A DNA stretch of 64,000 nucleotides from Roridomyces roridus (Eukaryota > Basidiomycota > Agaricomycetes > Agaricales > Mycenaceae), in the NCBI GenBank assembly GCA_029378245.1, contig JARKIF010000020.1, forward strand, positions 496,001-560,000, given 5' to 3'. Positions within the stretch are counted from its first letter, which is position 1; the number at the start of each line of letters is the position of its first letter. Below are positions 44,951 to 55,702 of the stretch, piece by piece. Below the pieces are notes generated by a model, which saw nothing but the letters and a program-made list of their open reading frames with translations, was not told the DNA's origin and ran no database searches. The translations under genes and the position numbers were made by a program.

Positions 44951-45856
44951 ATGCATTCTCTGGAGAACATGCTCCGAATCTTCTTCTTTCTCTTCCTCGT
45001 CGCAAGCCAAGTCGCTCGCGCCTCCGATTCTGATTCCTCAAAGCTCCCGACCTCGCTGAGACCGTTCAAACATGCAGTGCCCGCACAACCCAGGGAGAGG
45101 GTTATTCGGGGTCTGTTGCATTCACGGCAGGACCAGACCTGCGATCCTGGGCTTGGACTGTGTCCCGACGGGGGATGTTGTACAATCGGCGACGAGTGCT
45201 GCACAGGTACGTTTACTATTTCTCTATGAGTCAAAACCAAGGCTGACTATCCCGTAGGCGCCTTTTGCTGCGACGTTGGGTGCGTCTTTTTGTGTTCAAA
45301 TAACCGCTCACTAGATTAATCATTTCACAGGTTCTACTGCCTCGCCGACGGCTGTTGTCCCCTCGGGGAGACTTGTACTGGCTCGGCTAAGAAGAAGACT
45401 CCAGTTGGTGCGATTGCGGGGGGCACCGTAGGCGGTGTCGTCTTTATCGTCACCAGCATCATCCTCTTCTTCTATCGGCGAAGACGAAATGCCGCTGCTG
45501 CCACCGCCGGGCCAACTACAACAACAGCTGCAGCACCCGCAGCTACGACAGCACAAGTCGACTCCAAACATGGCTCGAACTTCAATCTTCCTGCGGTTCA
45601 AGCGGTCAGCCTACCAAGCAGCGTTGGCGGGTACTCGGCACCCCAGGTTGTCCGGCCCACGGCGGCGGATTTGTATCCCTCTTCCACTGGTGGTACCACG
45701 ACGACTACCACAGGATCCATGTCAGCTGTGCAAGGACTGACCGTTCCACCCAGCTTGCATAGTCCGACGCACGTGCAATCTGATGAGCATGACGCGCTTG
45801 TGCATACTTCGACGGGGGGAACGTCGCCACCTCAGGGGGACCATTGGGCTAGGTGA
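44951..45856 (+). CDS. Cys-rich ectodomain membrane protein (hypothetical)
   Basis: Rebuilt as join(44951..45206, 45258..45279, 45331..45856), 267 residues; introns of 50-51 nt, phases 1 and 2. Signal peptide (LRIFFFLFLVASQVARA). A short Cys-rich outer domain contains CDPGLGLCPDGGCCTIGDEC, GAFCCDVG and FYCLADGCCPLGETC. A membrane helix (VGAIAGGTVGGVVFIVTSII) is followed by an RRRR stop-transfer and a Ser/Thr/Ala-rich cytosolic tail. The layout (secreted Cys knot, one helix, disordered tail) is common among basidiomycete surface proteins of unknown function. The middle exon is only 22 nt and carries the FCC pair. A later in-frame ATG (44969) is an alternative start. Confidence 0.8.
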
Positions 45857-46119
45857 AGAGACGGATCATGAGTTGGATTTTGTTGATTCATTCATTCATT
45901 CTTTGGGATTTGGTGTCCGCTACAGACATACCTCCAGTACTGTTACATACTGTACGTATAGAATCCGTGGTAATTGTTCATGAAATACTGTACAGTCGTT
46001 TCCATTTTTTTGAACTGCGTGATTGCCGACAATGCCGAGGACTTGAATCACAGGTCGCATCACTGATGTATTTGTCATCTTCTTGCGTCCTGCCACCATC
46101 TTCCCTCTCGCTGCACACC

Positions 46120-47327
46120 ATGGCAGCCGTCAACGCCCACGTCGACGCTATCGAAATGAACGGCTTCTGTGTAACCTGCCGCGTCACCCTCCCCTACGAC
46201 GACCTCAAGCGCTGCTCTCGTTGCCAGTGAGTCTCGACGCGTCGCGCGTCACGTCGGATGACCCGATCTTCTCTCCTCCAAGAAACGCCACATACTGCTC
46301 CACATCCTGTCAAAAGTCGCATTGGAAAGTCCACAAAAAGTTCTGCAAGACACCTGAAGAGGCCAGGCTGGAGACGGAGGACGAAGCGTGGGCGCAGGTC
46401 GGGGCTAAGTACGGGCACAAAAAGTCGAATCAGGCGGTGCTTGGGCGCGTTCCTGAGTCCCTCGAGGCGCAGGGAGAACGCTTCAATGCTTGGGTGGACG
46501 AATGGGAGGCTACGATACTGGCTTGGTGCGTCACGCGGTCTTCCTCGCGTCCAAGGCTGATCTGTGAGCTAGGGCATTCTGGGCGATGAATATTCCTTCC
46601 CCATCAACGAGAGACGATATCCTTCTCAACTTTACGTGCGTTTACGGCTTTTTTCTCGGATGCTGACTCCAAGACGCCGCCAGTTTTGTGTTTGAACTCC
46701 AGCGGCGCCTGAATCCGGCCACTCCAGATCACTACTTCGAGGTAAGCTCACGCCACCCACAACACATTCTTCCTCAAGTTCCTCACTTGCGTCCGATCCC
46801 TAGATGCACGGTGCGGAAATTATGCACACCTCCGAAATGATCTACTACTTCCAACACTGCAATAACCTACCCGCACTCGATCGCTGGCGTCAACTCCCTC
46901 GTTTCCGTACATCCATCCAGATCATGGTCGGGTGGAAAGGACATTTGCGTTTCCTCTATCGCGAGGTGCCCAACTTCACCGAGCTGCAGAATAAAGGCCG
47001 GAAGGACCTCGTGCAAACACGATTCCATGACGCTCTGGCAAAGAATTGGGTCGATGACTTGCGTAAGGCAGTCGATTCGACTGATCGTGAGTTCTTTCTG
47101 TCTTGCCTTCGCTCGGGTGTGAGAATTCGACTTATGTATGTTATGACGCCGTTCAGCCGAGTACTACAAGACGTTTTATGATCGCCTCAAGCACGAGATC
47201 GTCCTTCCTATGCTTCTCAACCCCATCCATCTCCTTCCCAACTTGTCTGTGAGTCGTCGGATTTATTCCTCGTGGTGGATATTTGAGTCCGATTTGTTCG
47301 CAGAGGCTGATGGGGCAGATTCAATAG
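46120..47327 (+). CDS. MYND-type zinc-finger protein
   Basis: Rebuilt as join(46120..46226, 46283..46525, 46573..46635, 46684..46741, 46804..47086, 47157..47248, 47304..47327), 289 residues. The N-terminal MYND finger is complete, with ligands C17, C20, C32, C35, C41, C45, H53 and C57 (for example FCVTCRV, CSRCQ, YCSTSCQKSHW). MYND fingers bind proline-rich peptides. The rest is mainly helical, with conserved-looking blocks such as AFWAMNIPSPSTRDDILLNF and EIVLPMLLNPIHLLP, and has no SET domain. All six introns are GT-AG and in phase. Probably a cytosolic or nuclear protein-interaction factor; the family is large in mushrooms. Confidence 0.88.
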
Positions 47328-47752
47328 ACGGCGTGCGCTCGGAGTGTTTGCAGATGCGTTGCCAGTTTTCTTGCTCGAATTGATGTTACTTTACTACGAC
47401 GTACGACATGAACTGTCTGGCCTTTCTTATAATTCAGCGAAAGGAAACTTCCCTAGTCGGAACTGCGAATTCAACGTCTCGGCTGTTAGAATTCGAGGCT
47501 GGAAAGTTCCGGCTGCGTGCTTTGTTGACGGGGCGTTCGGCTCGTTCAACCTTAACGAACACCGAAATTGTCCGCGTCATACTGAACTGATACGATCGAT
47601 GAAGTACTCAGGTCCTACAAGTTCAAAAACTCGAATGACTCCACTCCATCATTGATCGCCGTGCAGGGTTTCTGGCGTTCGCAACTCGGCCCGCTCCATA
47701 TTACTCCACAACACTCCAGAGTGACATCACCCTCTCTTGCGGTATAAAGGCG
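47328..47752. other. Intergenic region
   Basis: No gene is seen in about 420 bp. Confidence 0.4.
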
Positions 47753-47759
47753 AGCCCTC
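47753..47759 (+). promoter_or_regulatory. TATA box of the 47817 gene
   Basis: TATAAAG, 58 bp before the ATG. Confidence 0.5.
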
Positions 47760-47816
47760 AACTTCTCCCGTCCCAGTAAAACTATCATATCACCCACTTC
47801 GAAACCTATAGCTATC

Positions 47817-48139
47817 ATGCCCATCATGCAAGACGACCAAAACAAAGGCGCTACCGGCGCAACCAAATTTGTAACGAGCACGCTTGGCAATACGTACGTC
47901 CTCTCTCTCTTCTCCGTTCTTATATGTCTTACCGATCCGTTAGAGTCGGCGGTATAGGCCGCACCGTCGGCAACGTCACCGGCGCCGCTGGCCGGGGCGT
48001 TGGGGACACTATCACGTCGGCTACCGGGTCGGGTGGAAAGCCGCTTGGTGATGCAATTGGTTCCCTGGGGACGGGCATAGAAGGCGGGACAGAGGGCCTT
48101 GCGCAGGGTGTAGAGAAGGCGGGGCAGTGGAAGAAGTGA
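47817..48139 (+). CDS. Small Gly-rich hydrophilic protein (hypothetical)
   Basis: Rebuilt as join(47817..47893, 47944..48139), 90 residues, with one 50-nt intron in phase 2. The protein begins MPIMQDDQNKGATGATKF and then consists of Gly/Thr/Ala-rich amphipathic repeats such as GGIGRTVGNVTGAAGRGVGD, GSGGKPLGDAIGS and GIEGGTEGLAQGVEKAG. The composition resembles small stress or LEA-like fungal proteins. No signal peptide or membrane helix. Function unknown. Confidence 0.75.
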
Positions 48140-48422
48140 TTCACTCCAACTACAAGTGGGATGAGGAGGATGATTGGAGTGCCGAATTGTAACTGAACAT
48201 TCAATGTATAAACTAATCACGGCTTACTGAGGTTCGCCGAAAGGAAGGTGCCGTTCAATATTGGCTGCGAGGCACTTCGTTCTCCGTCGGCATCCGGATG
48301 TGTCGGTCCACGATTCCAGTCGGCCGAATAATGCCGAATGCTCAGTCGCGGCGATCAACTTTGTTCGCCGTCGTCGAAGGCTGTGAGATTAGTATCATCC
48401 TGCTTTACACACGCCCACTCCA

Positions 48423-50000
48423 ATGCCATTCAGCGAGCTCAACGACCACGTTCTGGGCGAAATATTGGCTCATTTCGACATCTATCATGTCCTAAACTTC
48501 ACACAGGCAAGCTCAGCCCGCTGTTAATCCGAACCCGCCTAAACCAGCAGTGCAGGTCGACAAACGCTGCAGGCGCTCCGCACTGTCCAAGCAGCTTTGG
48601 ATCTCCCTCATCAGGGATTTGAACTCGCGTGGCTTGCGGGATTCAACTGCTGGCGAATCCCTGGAAGGGTATACGACGCAGGAGCTTATTGAAATGGCCA
48701 AGTACGCAGCCTGTGGACCGAAGACTTGGGCGCCCACTTCTCGCACACCACCGACACTCATCAGAGAAGTATCAGTCCTCAGGGACTCGCAGCTTGCCCG
48801 GACCACTCCCGTGCATCTACTCCCCGGTGGGCGGTACCTCGTCGGTGGCAGAGCGCCGGGGCTCTTCGCTGTATGGTCGGTGGCGACGGCGCGCCTCGTT
48901 TGGACGTATACTGAGCCTTGGATACTGTGGTCTCTGGCACCCCTGGATGAAGGGGATACTATCGTTGTGATATTTTATCGTCGTGAACCCACGCAGTATG
49001 TCGGCCTTCAGACATCCAGCGGCGTAGTATTGACAATCACTTTATTTAGGCCGCAATTCTTGGAGCTTGTCGAGGTCGATCTTGACACCGGCGTTTCGAG
49101 CCTGCAGACCAGGGTCCCGCTGCCTACCAAGTACACATCTGCAAGCTCCGTGCATGTTCGCGGCGACTTTCTCGTGGTTGTTTCCGACGGCGTCACTTCG
49201 CTCGAGGCACTCATTATCAATTGGCGAACGGAGGCTTTCGTTCGGCTACAATTTCCTGTCGGCTGCAGGGTGCGTTATTCTGTTGCTCTACTATCGCAAC
49301 TGAGCTTGACCAGATCGCCTCATGGCTGGTTTCGGGCTATCTCGTTGTAACCCAAGTTGACATAGACGACGCCCTCTCGTGTGCCGTCTACTGCCTGGAC
49401 ACCCTTCGCTGGGATTCCCTCACCGACCTGTCCGACCAATCCGCCGATCATGAGCATCTACCAGTAGCGTCGTTGCGGCTTCCAACGGAACTGGGAGAGC
49501 AAGTCGATTGCTTCGCCACACAGCCTTACAGGCACCCCCTTCGAAGGGGTGCGTTCAAGATCATGACAATTGTATCCCTGTCCCGTACTGCCCGCCTACC
49601 CTCGAATTCGCTCAAAAAGCTCTGGGGTAAAATACGGCGATCTGACCGCGACGATAATGCGGCGCAAACCCGCGCCATCGTGTATTCATTCATACTCCGG
49701 CCCCGGGAAGACTGCGGAGATCCACTGCTGGGGGCCTTGGGCATCTCAAAGATACCTCAGTGGCACTCGTTCTCACTCAGTTTTTCGGGCTACGTGGTTT
49801 ATTTCCCACAGCTCTCGGGCGATCGCGTAGTCATCTTCGATACGAAGCCAAACGGAAGGGGCATCAAGTCCAAGGACGGTTTGAGGGAGGTATTAAGCCG
49901 GGAACATCGGATGGGGTTTCCGCCGCCGATGTTGGGGTTGTACAGCACTGCGTTGATTTTGGTGGAAGGGAATTTGGTACGGATTTTGTATTATGCGTGA
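48423..50000 (+). CDS. F-box-like protein, tandem paralogue 1
   Basis: Rebuilt as join(48423..48506, 48556..48995, 49050..49269, 49314..50000), 476 residues. An N-terminal F-box-like segment (LNDHVLGEILAHFDIYHVLN and SKQLWISLIRDL) precedes a beta-rich body with propeller-like phrases (LLPGGRYLVGGRAPGLFAVW, FLELVEVDLDTGVSSL). The first intron, 48507-48555, starts with GC in the context CAG|GCAAGC, a classical GC-AG intron. All four exon boundaries match the paralogue at 50128 in position and phase. By family a ubiquitin-ligase adaptor; substrate unknown. Confidence 0.82.
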
Positions 50001-50127
50001 TGTTGGACCCAACGCATGAATTATATCCACAACAGGAGCGTTGCGTGAAATGGAAATCGAAGAAGCCCACTTTAGGTAAGCTGTGGATATGTGTTTTGAC
50101 GGTGGCGGTACATGCGCGTTTTTCTTC

Positions 50128-51634
50128 ATGCCACCACCCACCCTCAACGAGCACGTCTTGGCCGAAATCCTCTCGTACTGCGACATCTACCACGTCGTCA
50201 AAATGACTCAGGTCTTCCATTTCAACGTCGCGCGGCTGAGCCTGAGATCTCACGACCCGTAGGTCGACAAACGGTGCCGCAGCGCCGCACTCGCCAAACA
50301 GCTGTGGATCTCCCTCATTCGCGACCTGGAGTTCCGGGGGCTGCGTGATGTGGATCCGTTGGAGCAGCTGGAGGATTGCACCACGGAAGACCTCATCGTC
50401 AAGGTCAAGCGCGTCGCGAGCGGTCCACGGACTTGGTTACCTTCGTCGCCGACGCCCCCGAAGCTCGAAAGGGAGGTCCTCGTTACTCTTGGGCCACAGA
50501 CTTACGAAACCGGTACCATCCTGGAGGTGCTTCCGGGAGGAAAGCACTTTCTTCTCCGTCGACTTCCGCACGGGTCAATCTACGAGATATGGGCGGTCTC
50601 GAGTCAAAGCCGTATTTGGTCACGCCAGCCGAAACCTTCGGAACTTTCTGAGATTGAGGTGATGGAGGGAGGGGAGAAGGCCGTAGTCATGTTTGGGGGA
50701 TCTACAAAGTGCGTCGTCCGGCTCAATTCCTTTACCCAGTTCTCACAACGAGTCGTTCAGCCTGCCATTGCTCGAGTTCATCGAGGTTGATCTTCGCACC
50801 GGGGACTCTTTCGTCTCATTCGAAACGCCGATACCAGGTCAGATTGATGTGGCGACGGCGGCTCGATTCCAACTTGTTGGCGAGCACCTAGTCTTCTCCC
50901 TTGTCACGAAAACTTTATCGGAGGTGCACGTTGTGAATTGGGCCAATGCTACCTATGTTTTGCTGCAATTCCCCAGGATGGAATCTGTAAGTCCTCCAAC
51001 TTCCTCAGCCTAACGACGTCTTTGACCGCCGCAGATCGCATGCTCACTCATGCCCGGCTACGTCTCTGTACTCCATTTCAATGCGGATCCCGACCGCCGT
51101 CTGTTCTCGTCCGTATACGCCCTTGACTCTTTGGATTGGAAACCCATCGCCTCCTGGGCTCAGATGCTCCCGGACACACCCTCCCCGATCTCGTCTGTGA
51201 TGCTTCCTATCGCCGAGGTCAACCTCATCACTTCTTTGCAACTGGTCGGCCGTGTCAGCCCATTCCAGCGAGGAGCGTACCGATTTGCTGTGCACGTCGT
51301 GACCGAAAAGCCAGCAGCATCCGGAATCATCTCTAGGCTGTGGCAGACGCTGTTTGCTACAAGAGACGAACAACGGATTCACTATTCGCTCGTGTTTGTT
51401 CCGCCGAGTCTCGAGATGGTCCCGCTGCACTTCAATTCCGCCCTGCCACGACCGATGTACGGCGTGGCTGCCGGTCGTGGTATGATCATCGTTCTCGACG
51501 GTTCCAACGAGATGCGGCCAGTCATTCATTACGATCAGGTCCTCTCCAATACTCCGTTGCCGCAATTGGGAACCCACAGTGCCGCCCTTCCGCTCGTGAA
51601 AGATAATGTTTTGAGGATCATGTATTTTGAGTGA
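50128..51634 (+). CDS. F-box-like protein, tandem paralogue 2
   Basis: Rebuilt as join(50128..50211, 50263..50708, 50761..50986, 51035..51634), 451 residues. It starts MPPPTLNEHVLAEILSYCDI, then VDKRCRSAALAKQLWISLIR. Later blocks parallel paralogue 1: LEVLPGGKHFLLRRLPHGSI, LPLLEFIEVDLRTGDS and a C-terminal GGG-less propeller-like region. The first exon is also exactly 84 nt. Its first intron starts GTCTTC, a weak GT donor where paralogue 1 has GCAAGC. Only 127 bp separates the two genes, so they arose by local duplication. Confidence 0.82.
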
Positions 51635-51974
51635 TGGAGGCGGGTTCAAGCGATACTTCTCTTGCGCACCGAATAAGTTGTGGATGTGTAGACTACTGAA
51701 TTATTTCTTGGGCGTCCAGTTCATTTTCCAGACTTCGCGCGCGTTAGAGTTCTTGTTATTCAGTTGCATTCATGGTAGCTGGACCCTGGATAAAAGACCG
51801 TCTGAATTACGAGTCAACGGTGCTGCTATATTCAATCCGAGAACGGCATGAACGAGAACTAATTCAAGGAGGAATGGGATGACGATAAATGAGGAAGATA
51901 TTCTACTGTGTACGTAGCCAGACGCAACAGTACCACCGCTTCACGCACCCTCGCCACGTCCTATAATTTCCCCG
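51635..51974. other. Convergent 3' intergenic region
   Basis: 3' ends of the F-box paralogue and the zinc-finger gene face each other; nothing else is seen. Confidence 0.4.
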
Positions 51975-53133
51975 TTATTCGGGTGGACAATGTGAGAGAG
52001 AAATCGGCGTTTGCGGCTGTTGTACATGGTAAGCCGGCGGATTCCACACCGGGAGCGTCGCCTTTGGAATTCTCTCACGAGCGAACTCGTGAACTTGAGG
52101 CAAACTCGGGTACGCGGGGAAGAGGGGCGAGGGCATATCGATGGTCAACTCGTACACCCCATCTTCAAGCGAGAAGCCGTGCGGATGGGTGATCATGAGC
52201 GGTGGTGTGGGAGGGACTGAGAAAGACGCAAAGTTCAGCCTCGGCTCCGGCTCTGGCGCGGCCAAGTCAACGACCCGGGACTGGTCAAGGGTCGCCTCGT
52301 CAAGTCGATTCGCATAGCCGTTGACGCTCGTGGGGCGGGAGGGCTGAGGCCATGAATACATGACTACCGTCGGATCATTGCTTCCCTGGCCATCGGAAGT
52401 GGCCTTGACCTTGCCTTTGGCTGGCTTGATAGGGCGGACTGGAGGAGTGGAGCCCGAGACGTACTCGAAGCGCTGCGATTCCTTGGAAACGTCACCAGTG
52501 GCGGAGAAGGTAGTTAGAGCCGACTTGACTGGCTCAACCGCAATTTCTTCGGCCAGTTGAGTCTGACCCTGGGAATCATCATCGCGCGTTGGCCCGAGGT
52601 CCTCCTGCGTGTCATCGTACGTATATGGCCCAGGATTTCCCGTGAGGATGAGTAGCCTGCTTCGGAGACCATTCGCCGTCCCTGCGTTGCACCTGGAAAC
52701 GCAGTATGAACACATGAACAGCGGGTGATGGCAAATAGTGAAAAACGCACTTCTTTCGATGATTCGCGAGGCTTTCATGCGTCAAGGTCGCAAAGGTACA
52801 TGCCTCATACTTGCGACAAATCAGCATCCTACGTTGCAATGAGCCCATGGAAGTAAAGTAAAAGACGACTCTCTCTCTCACCGTTCCGCAATCTCATCAT
52901 CCGAAAGGTGAATGCGCGCGTGAGCCTCCAGCTGGGGTAGCTTCTCATAGCTCCATAAACATCCTTCGAAGAGACAGCGGTATCGTCTCGGTGGTTGAGG
53001 AGGCGGTTCCGCGGGCTGGCAGAGTTGCGTCAGGTCTGCATCGTGGTGGCAAATGTAAACAACTTACGGTGATGAAGCGGACGAACCTGTCCTGAATGAT
53101 TCTGAACTCCCTGCGCACTTTCTTGCGCGCCAT
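51975..53133 (-). CDS. C2H2/C2HC zinc-finger protein
   Basis: Rebuilt as complement(join(51975..52692, 52751..52828, 52882..53015, 53068..53133)), 331 residues. It starts MARKKVRREFRIIQDRFVRF. Finger 1 is C36-x4-C41-x12-H54-x3-H58 (YRCLFEGCLWSYEKLPQLEA and on). Finger 2 is C71-x5-C77-x12-H90-x3-C94, a C2HC variant. The C-terminal two thirds is acidic and Pro-rich without a clear fold, as in a transcription regulator. The first intron uses the later of two AG sites (52 nt, branch CTGAC); the nearer AG would give a 32-nt intron and an immediate stop. An in-frame ATG 45 bp upstream (53178) is an alternative start. Confidence 0.8.
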
Positions 53134-53630
53134 GATGAGCTGAGTATCTGGAAGAGGAGGACGATTTGATGAAAACACTCGGAAAACACGCGCCTTTTAT
53201 ACCCGCGCCTTTTATCCAATGGCGCTTTCAGGATCATGCCACCAATGATAAGCGTGTGCCGGTGTGGTGGCCCATTGTATGTACCATTGTACGCGCAGTA
53301 GCCGATTCAAAAAGGGACAGATTGACAAAGAATCGCGGCGATGGCACCACCGATTAAGCAAGACGACATGCCAGGAGGAAAAGAAAGCCTAGCATTGTGC
53401 CATTGTTCGTGGCCTGTGCGGGAGGTCGGACGGACAATGCACGGATAAGGGAGCGTCGTAGATGGATTTCAGAGCCAGTCTGCGGCAGAAAGCTGCATTG
53501 GTCGGGACCCGTCGGCGATGGGAAGAAGAAAGGAATGCCATCAAATACCAAACAATGTGATCTGAGTCACGGTGTGACGCAGTGACATCTGGCTTGACTC
53601 CTCTCCAGCTCCTCTCGCCATGTCTTGGCC
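53134..53630. other. Divergent intergenic region
   Basis: Shared upstream region of the zinc-finger gene (minus) and the F-box gene (plus); about 500 bp, no gene seen. Confidence 0.45.
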
Positions 53631-54972
53631 ATGTCCTCCTCCAGCACTCCCGTCCCGTGCCCCATAAACATTCTCTTTCCGGAAATCCTCTGCTATATCT
53701 TCACATTAACCGTCCCCCCGCTCAAAGGCGAGGGCCTTCCGCCCATATCCTGGAAGTCTAGGCGCCGGAAGCCCCCGACCAGGCTCGGTGCCCCTTGGTC
53801 TCTGGTCCAGATCTGCAGCACATGGCGCATCATCGCCCTCGAGTATGCCCCTCTCTGGAGTACCATCACCCTGTCGTCGGTGAGCCCTCCCAGGCACTTG
53901 CGATATCTGGATGCTCAGATTGAGCGCGCGGGGGCTGCTCCTTTGGACATCCTCGTTCGTTTCACGGGGGAACACGGGTTTGGTGCGCGCCGAAAGACTC
54001 GGAAGATTCTCAATAAACTCGTAGAGCGGCGTCAGCAGTGGCGGTCTCTGCATCTCGAGTTCGTCTGGGCACTTCCGCCGCCTGAGCCCTTCAAACAACT
54101 GGGATCGCTACCCATGCTAGAAGAGATCATTATCAGCGGGAGGAGCATGATGTATCTCGAGCGAACATGGGAACCCGTGTTCGCAAACGCACGCACGCCC
54201 AAGCTGCGCAAGGTCGTACTCGGGGATCAGAGCACGCCGTCTCGACATGTCTCATTCGACTTCTCTCTCCCACTCCCCTCTCCGCATGTCTCACTCTCCT
54301 CGTGGGCGGAATTATTGTCGTACAAAGCGACGTTCGAAGATCCGACGATGCACTTTACGAATCTCTCGAGAGCCCTCAACCTCGTCGAGTGTGATATAGA
54401 CTTCGGAGAACCTACGTGCGACATCGGCGTTGTCTCCATGTTAAAACTCCGGCGGCTCGTCATCACCTCCGGGTCTTTCCTTCCTCATCTCATCGCACCG
54501 GCACTCCTCGATCTGCATGTCCACGGCGAGAGGTTGGAGCCCGTCCTGCCTTAGTCTCACGCTCTTCGAGTGCAGCGCCCCAGCCTCGGCGGTCCTCGCA
54601 ATTCTGCGCGAGACCCCAGCGTTGACGACTCTCGCCCTCGACTTTTTCGGGCCAGCGGCTGAAACCGCCTTGCTCGTCGATGCTCTCACCATCCCCTCGA
54701 CATCCGAACAGGTGCCCATCTGCCCGCGTCTCACTTCCTTGTCCTGGGGCGATCGCAACGACACGATTGATCGCAAGGCGTTGGTCGATATGGTCGAATC
54801 TCGGTGGCGCGCTACTCTGAGACTTCGTTTCGTTGGCTTGTATCTCGGCCGCATCCGTATCAAAGGGTCTGGTTTCCGATTGCAGGCGTTGGCGGAGGAG
54901 GGTTTGGATGTTGTTGTGATGAATTTGAAGCGGGGGAAGAAGGTTATGCAGGAAGGGTGGAGAGCTTATTGA
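53631..54972 (+). pseudogene. F-box/LRR gene with apparent frameshift near 54553
   Basis: The first frame (ATG 53631) encodes an F-box region (INILFPEILCYIFTL, then APWSLVQICSTWRIIALEYA and PLWSTITL) and leucine-rich strands, ending LHVHGERLEPVLP at a TAG at 54552-54554. The +1 frame continues without a gap as LSLTLFECSAPASAVLAIL through to a TGA at 54970-54972. The two halves together look like one intact F-box/LRR protein of about 445 residues. The cause could be a real 1-nt indel, an assembly error, or an odd splice: a 22-nt GT...TAG segment at 54531-54552 would restore the frame, but that is too short for a normal intron. Confidence 0.65.
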
Positions 54973-55099
54973 CGGGGGCTTCTGTTCTTTACCTACGATC
55001 GCGGTTTCGGGCGCAAGCCGATTTTCGAATCATTGCCTGATATTGGACAGTGGATAAGAAGTAGGTAGACATTATTGCCCTCCCAGAATCCAGATACGC

Positions 55100-55150
55100 C
55101 AACGCACCTCGCTCCGTGGGGAGAGCAGGGTTCGACTCCCTGGGGCCGTA
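55100..55150 (+). other. tRNA 3'-half remnant (T-arm)
   Basis: GGAGAGCAGGGTTCGACTCC followed by CTGG is identical to the 3' half of the tRNA-Asp at 55296. No matching acceptor, D-arm or anticodon arm lies upstream, so this is a fragment. Confidence 0.5.
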
Positions 55151-55295
55151 TATTCCCGCTGTGATCTTTTTCTCTCACACTTATCCTCTGGTTACAGTTC
55201 AAGACGCGCTCTGATGACTTCCCTTGAAATACATATGCATAGATTGCCCAACAAGAAAATTCCATCGATATCTTGCCTTCTCCTCTCACCACAGG

Positions 55296-55390
55296 TCTTG
55301 ACTAGTATATCGGTTTAGTACACCCGCTTGTCATGACGTAGGGACAGAAGTGTTACGCGGGAGAGCAGGGTTCGACTCCCTGGTCGAGAG
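55296..55390 (+). tRNA. tRNA-Asp(GTC) with a 22-nt intron
   Basis: Acceptor strands TCTTGAC and GTCGAGA pair with one T-G wobble. The D-arm is TAGTATATCGGTTTAGTACA. The anticodon stem is CCCGC/GCGGG with loop TTGTCA-C. The T-arm is CAGGG-TTCGACT-CCCTG. A 22-nt insertion (55336-55357) sits between positions 37 and 38, the canonical place of nuclear tRNA introns. The mature length is 73 nt with discriminator G. The anticodon GTC reads aspartate codons. Confidence 0.9.
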
Positions 55391-55541
55391 TCCATTTTAC
55401 TTGTGCTATCCACCGCCCTGATTGTGATGCTGTATCTTTTGTGTTCCGGATCGATTTTACCGTAGATATTGAGCACAATGTGGAAATTGTTCTGCGTGTG
55501 GCTCCTCAAAAATATTATCGTCATACTTCTGCAAGTGCAAG

Positions 55542-55625
55542 CAGGCGCGGGGAGTCGAACCCCAGATCCGAACTCATATTTTAGACAGTGCAAGGGCGTG
55601 TTCCATCCACGACGGTCTGCTGTAT
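55542..55625 (-). other. tRNA-like sequence, minus strand, incomplete
   Basis: On the minus strand TGGGG-TTCGACT-CCCCG forms a good T-arm followed by CGCCTGC. About 80 nt upstream GCAGACC could partly pair with it (two mismatches), but the anticodon stem cannot be formed. Probably a decayed tRNA gene. Confidence 0.35.
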
Positions 55626-55702
55626 TGCAGAAACCCTCTTCTGCGTCTATATAGGTTCCACCTCTCTTGGGAAACTTCGCTTTTCGTACACTTCCGGAAG
55701 AA

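Noticed and set aside
54531..54552. 22-nt intron that would repair the F-box gene
   Set aside because: Far below the 44-70 nt introns seen everywhere else here and lacking room for a branch site; a 1-nt indel is simpler.
55542..55625. Complete tRNA with a CTA-type anticodon on the minus strand
   Set aside because: The T-arm is good, but no anticodon stem can be formed around that triplet and the acceptor has two mismatches.
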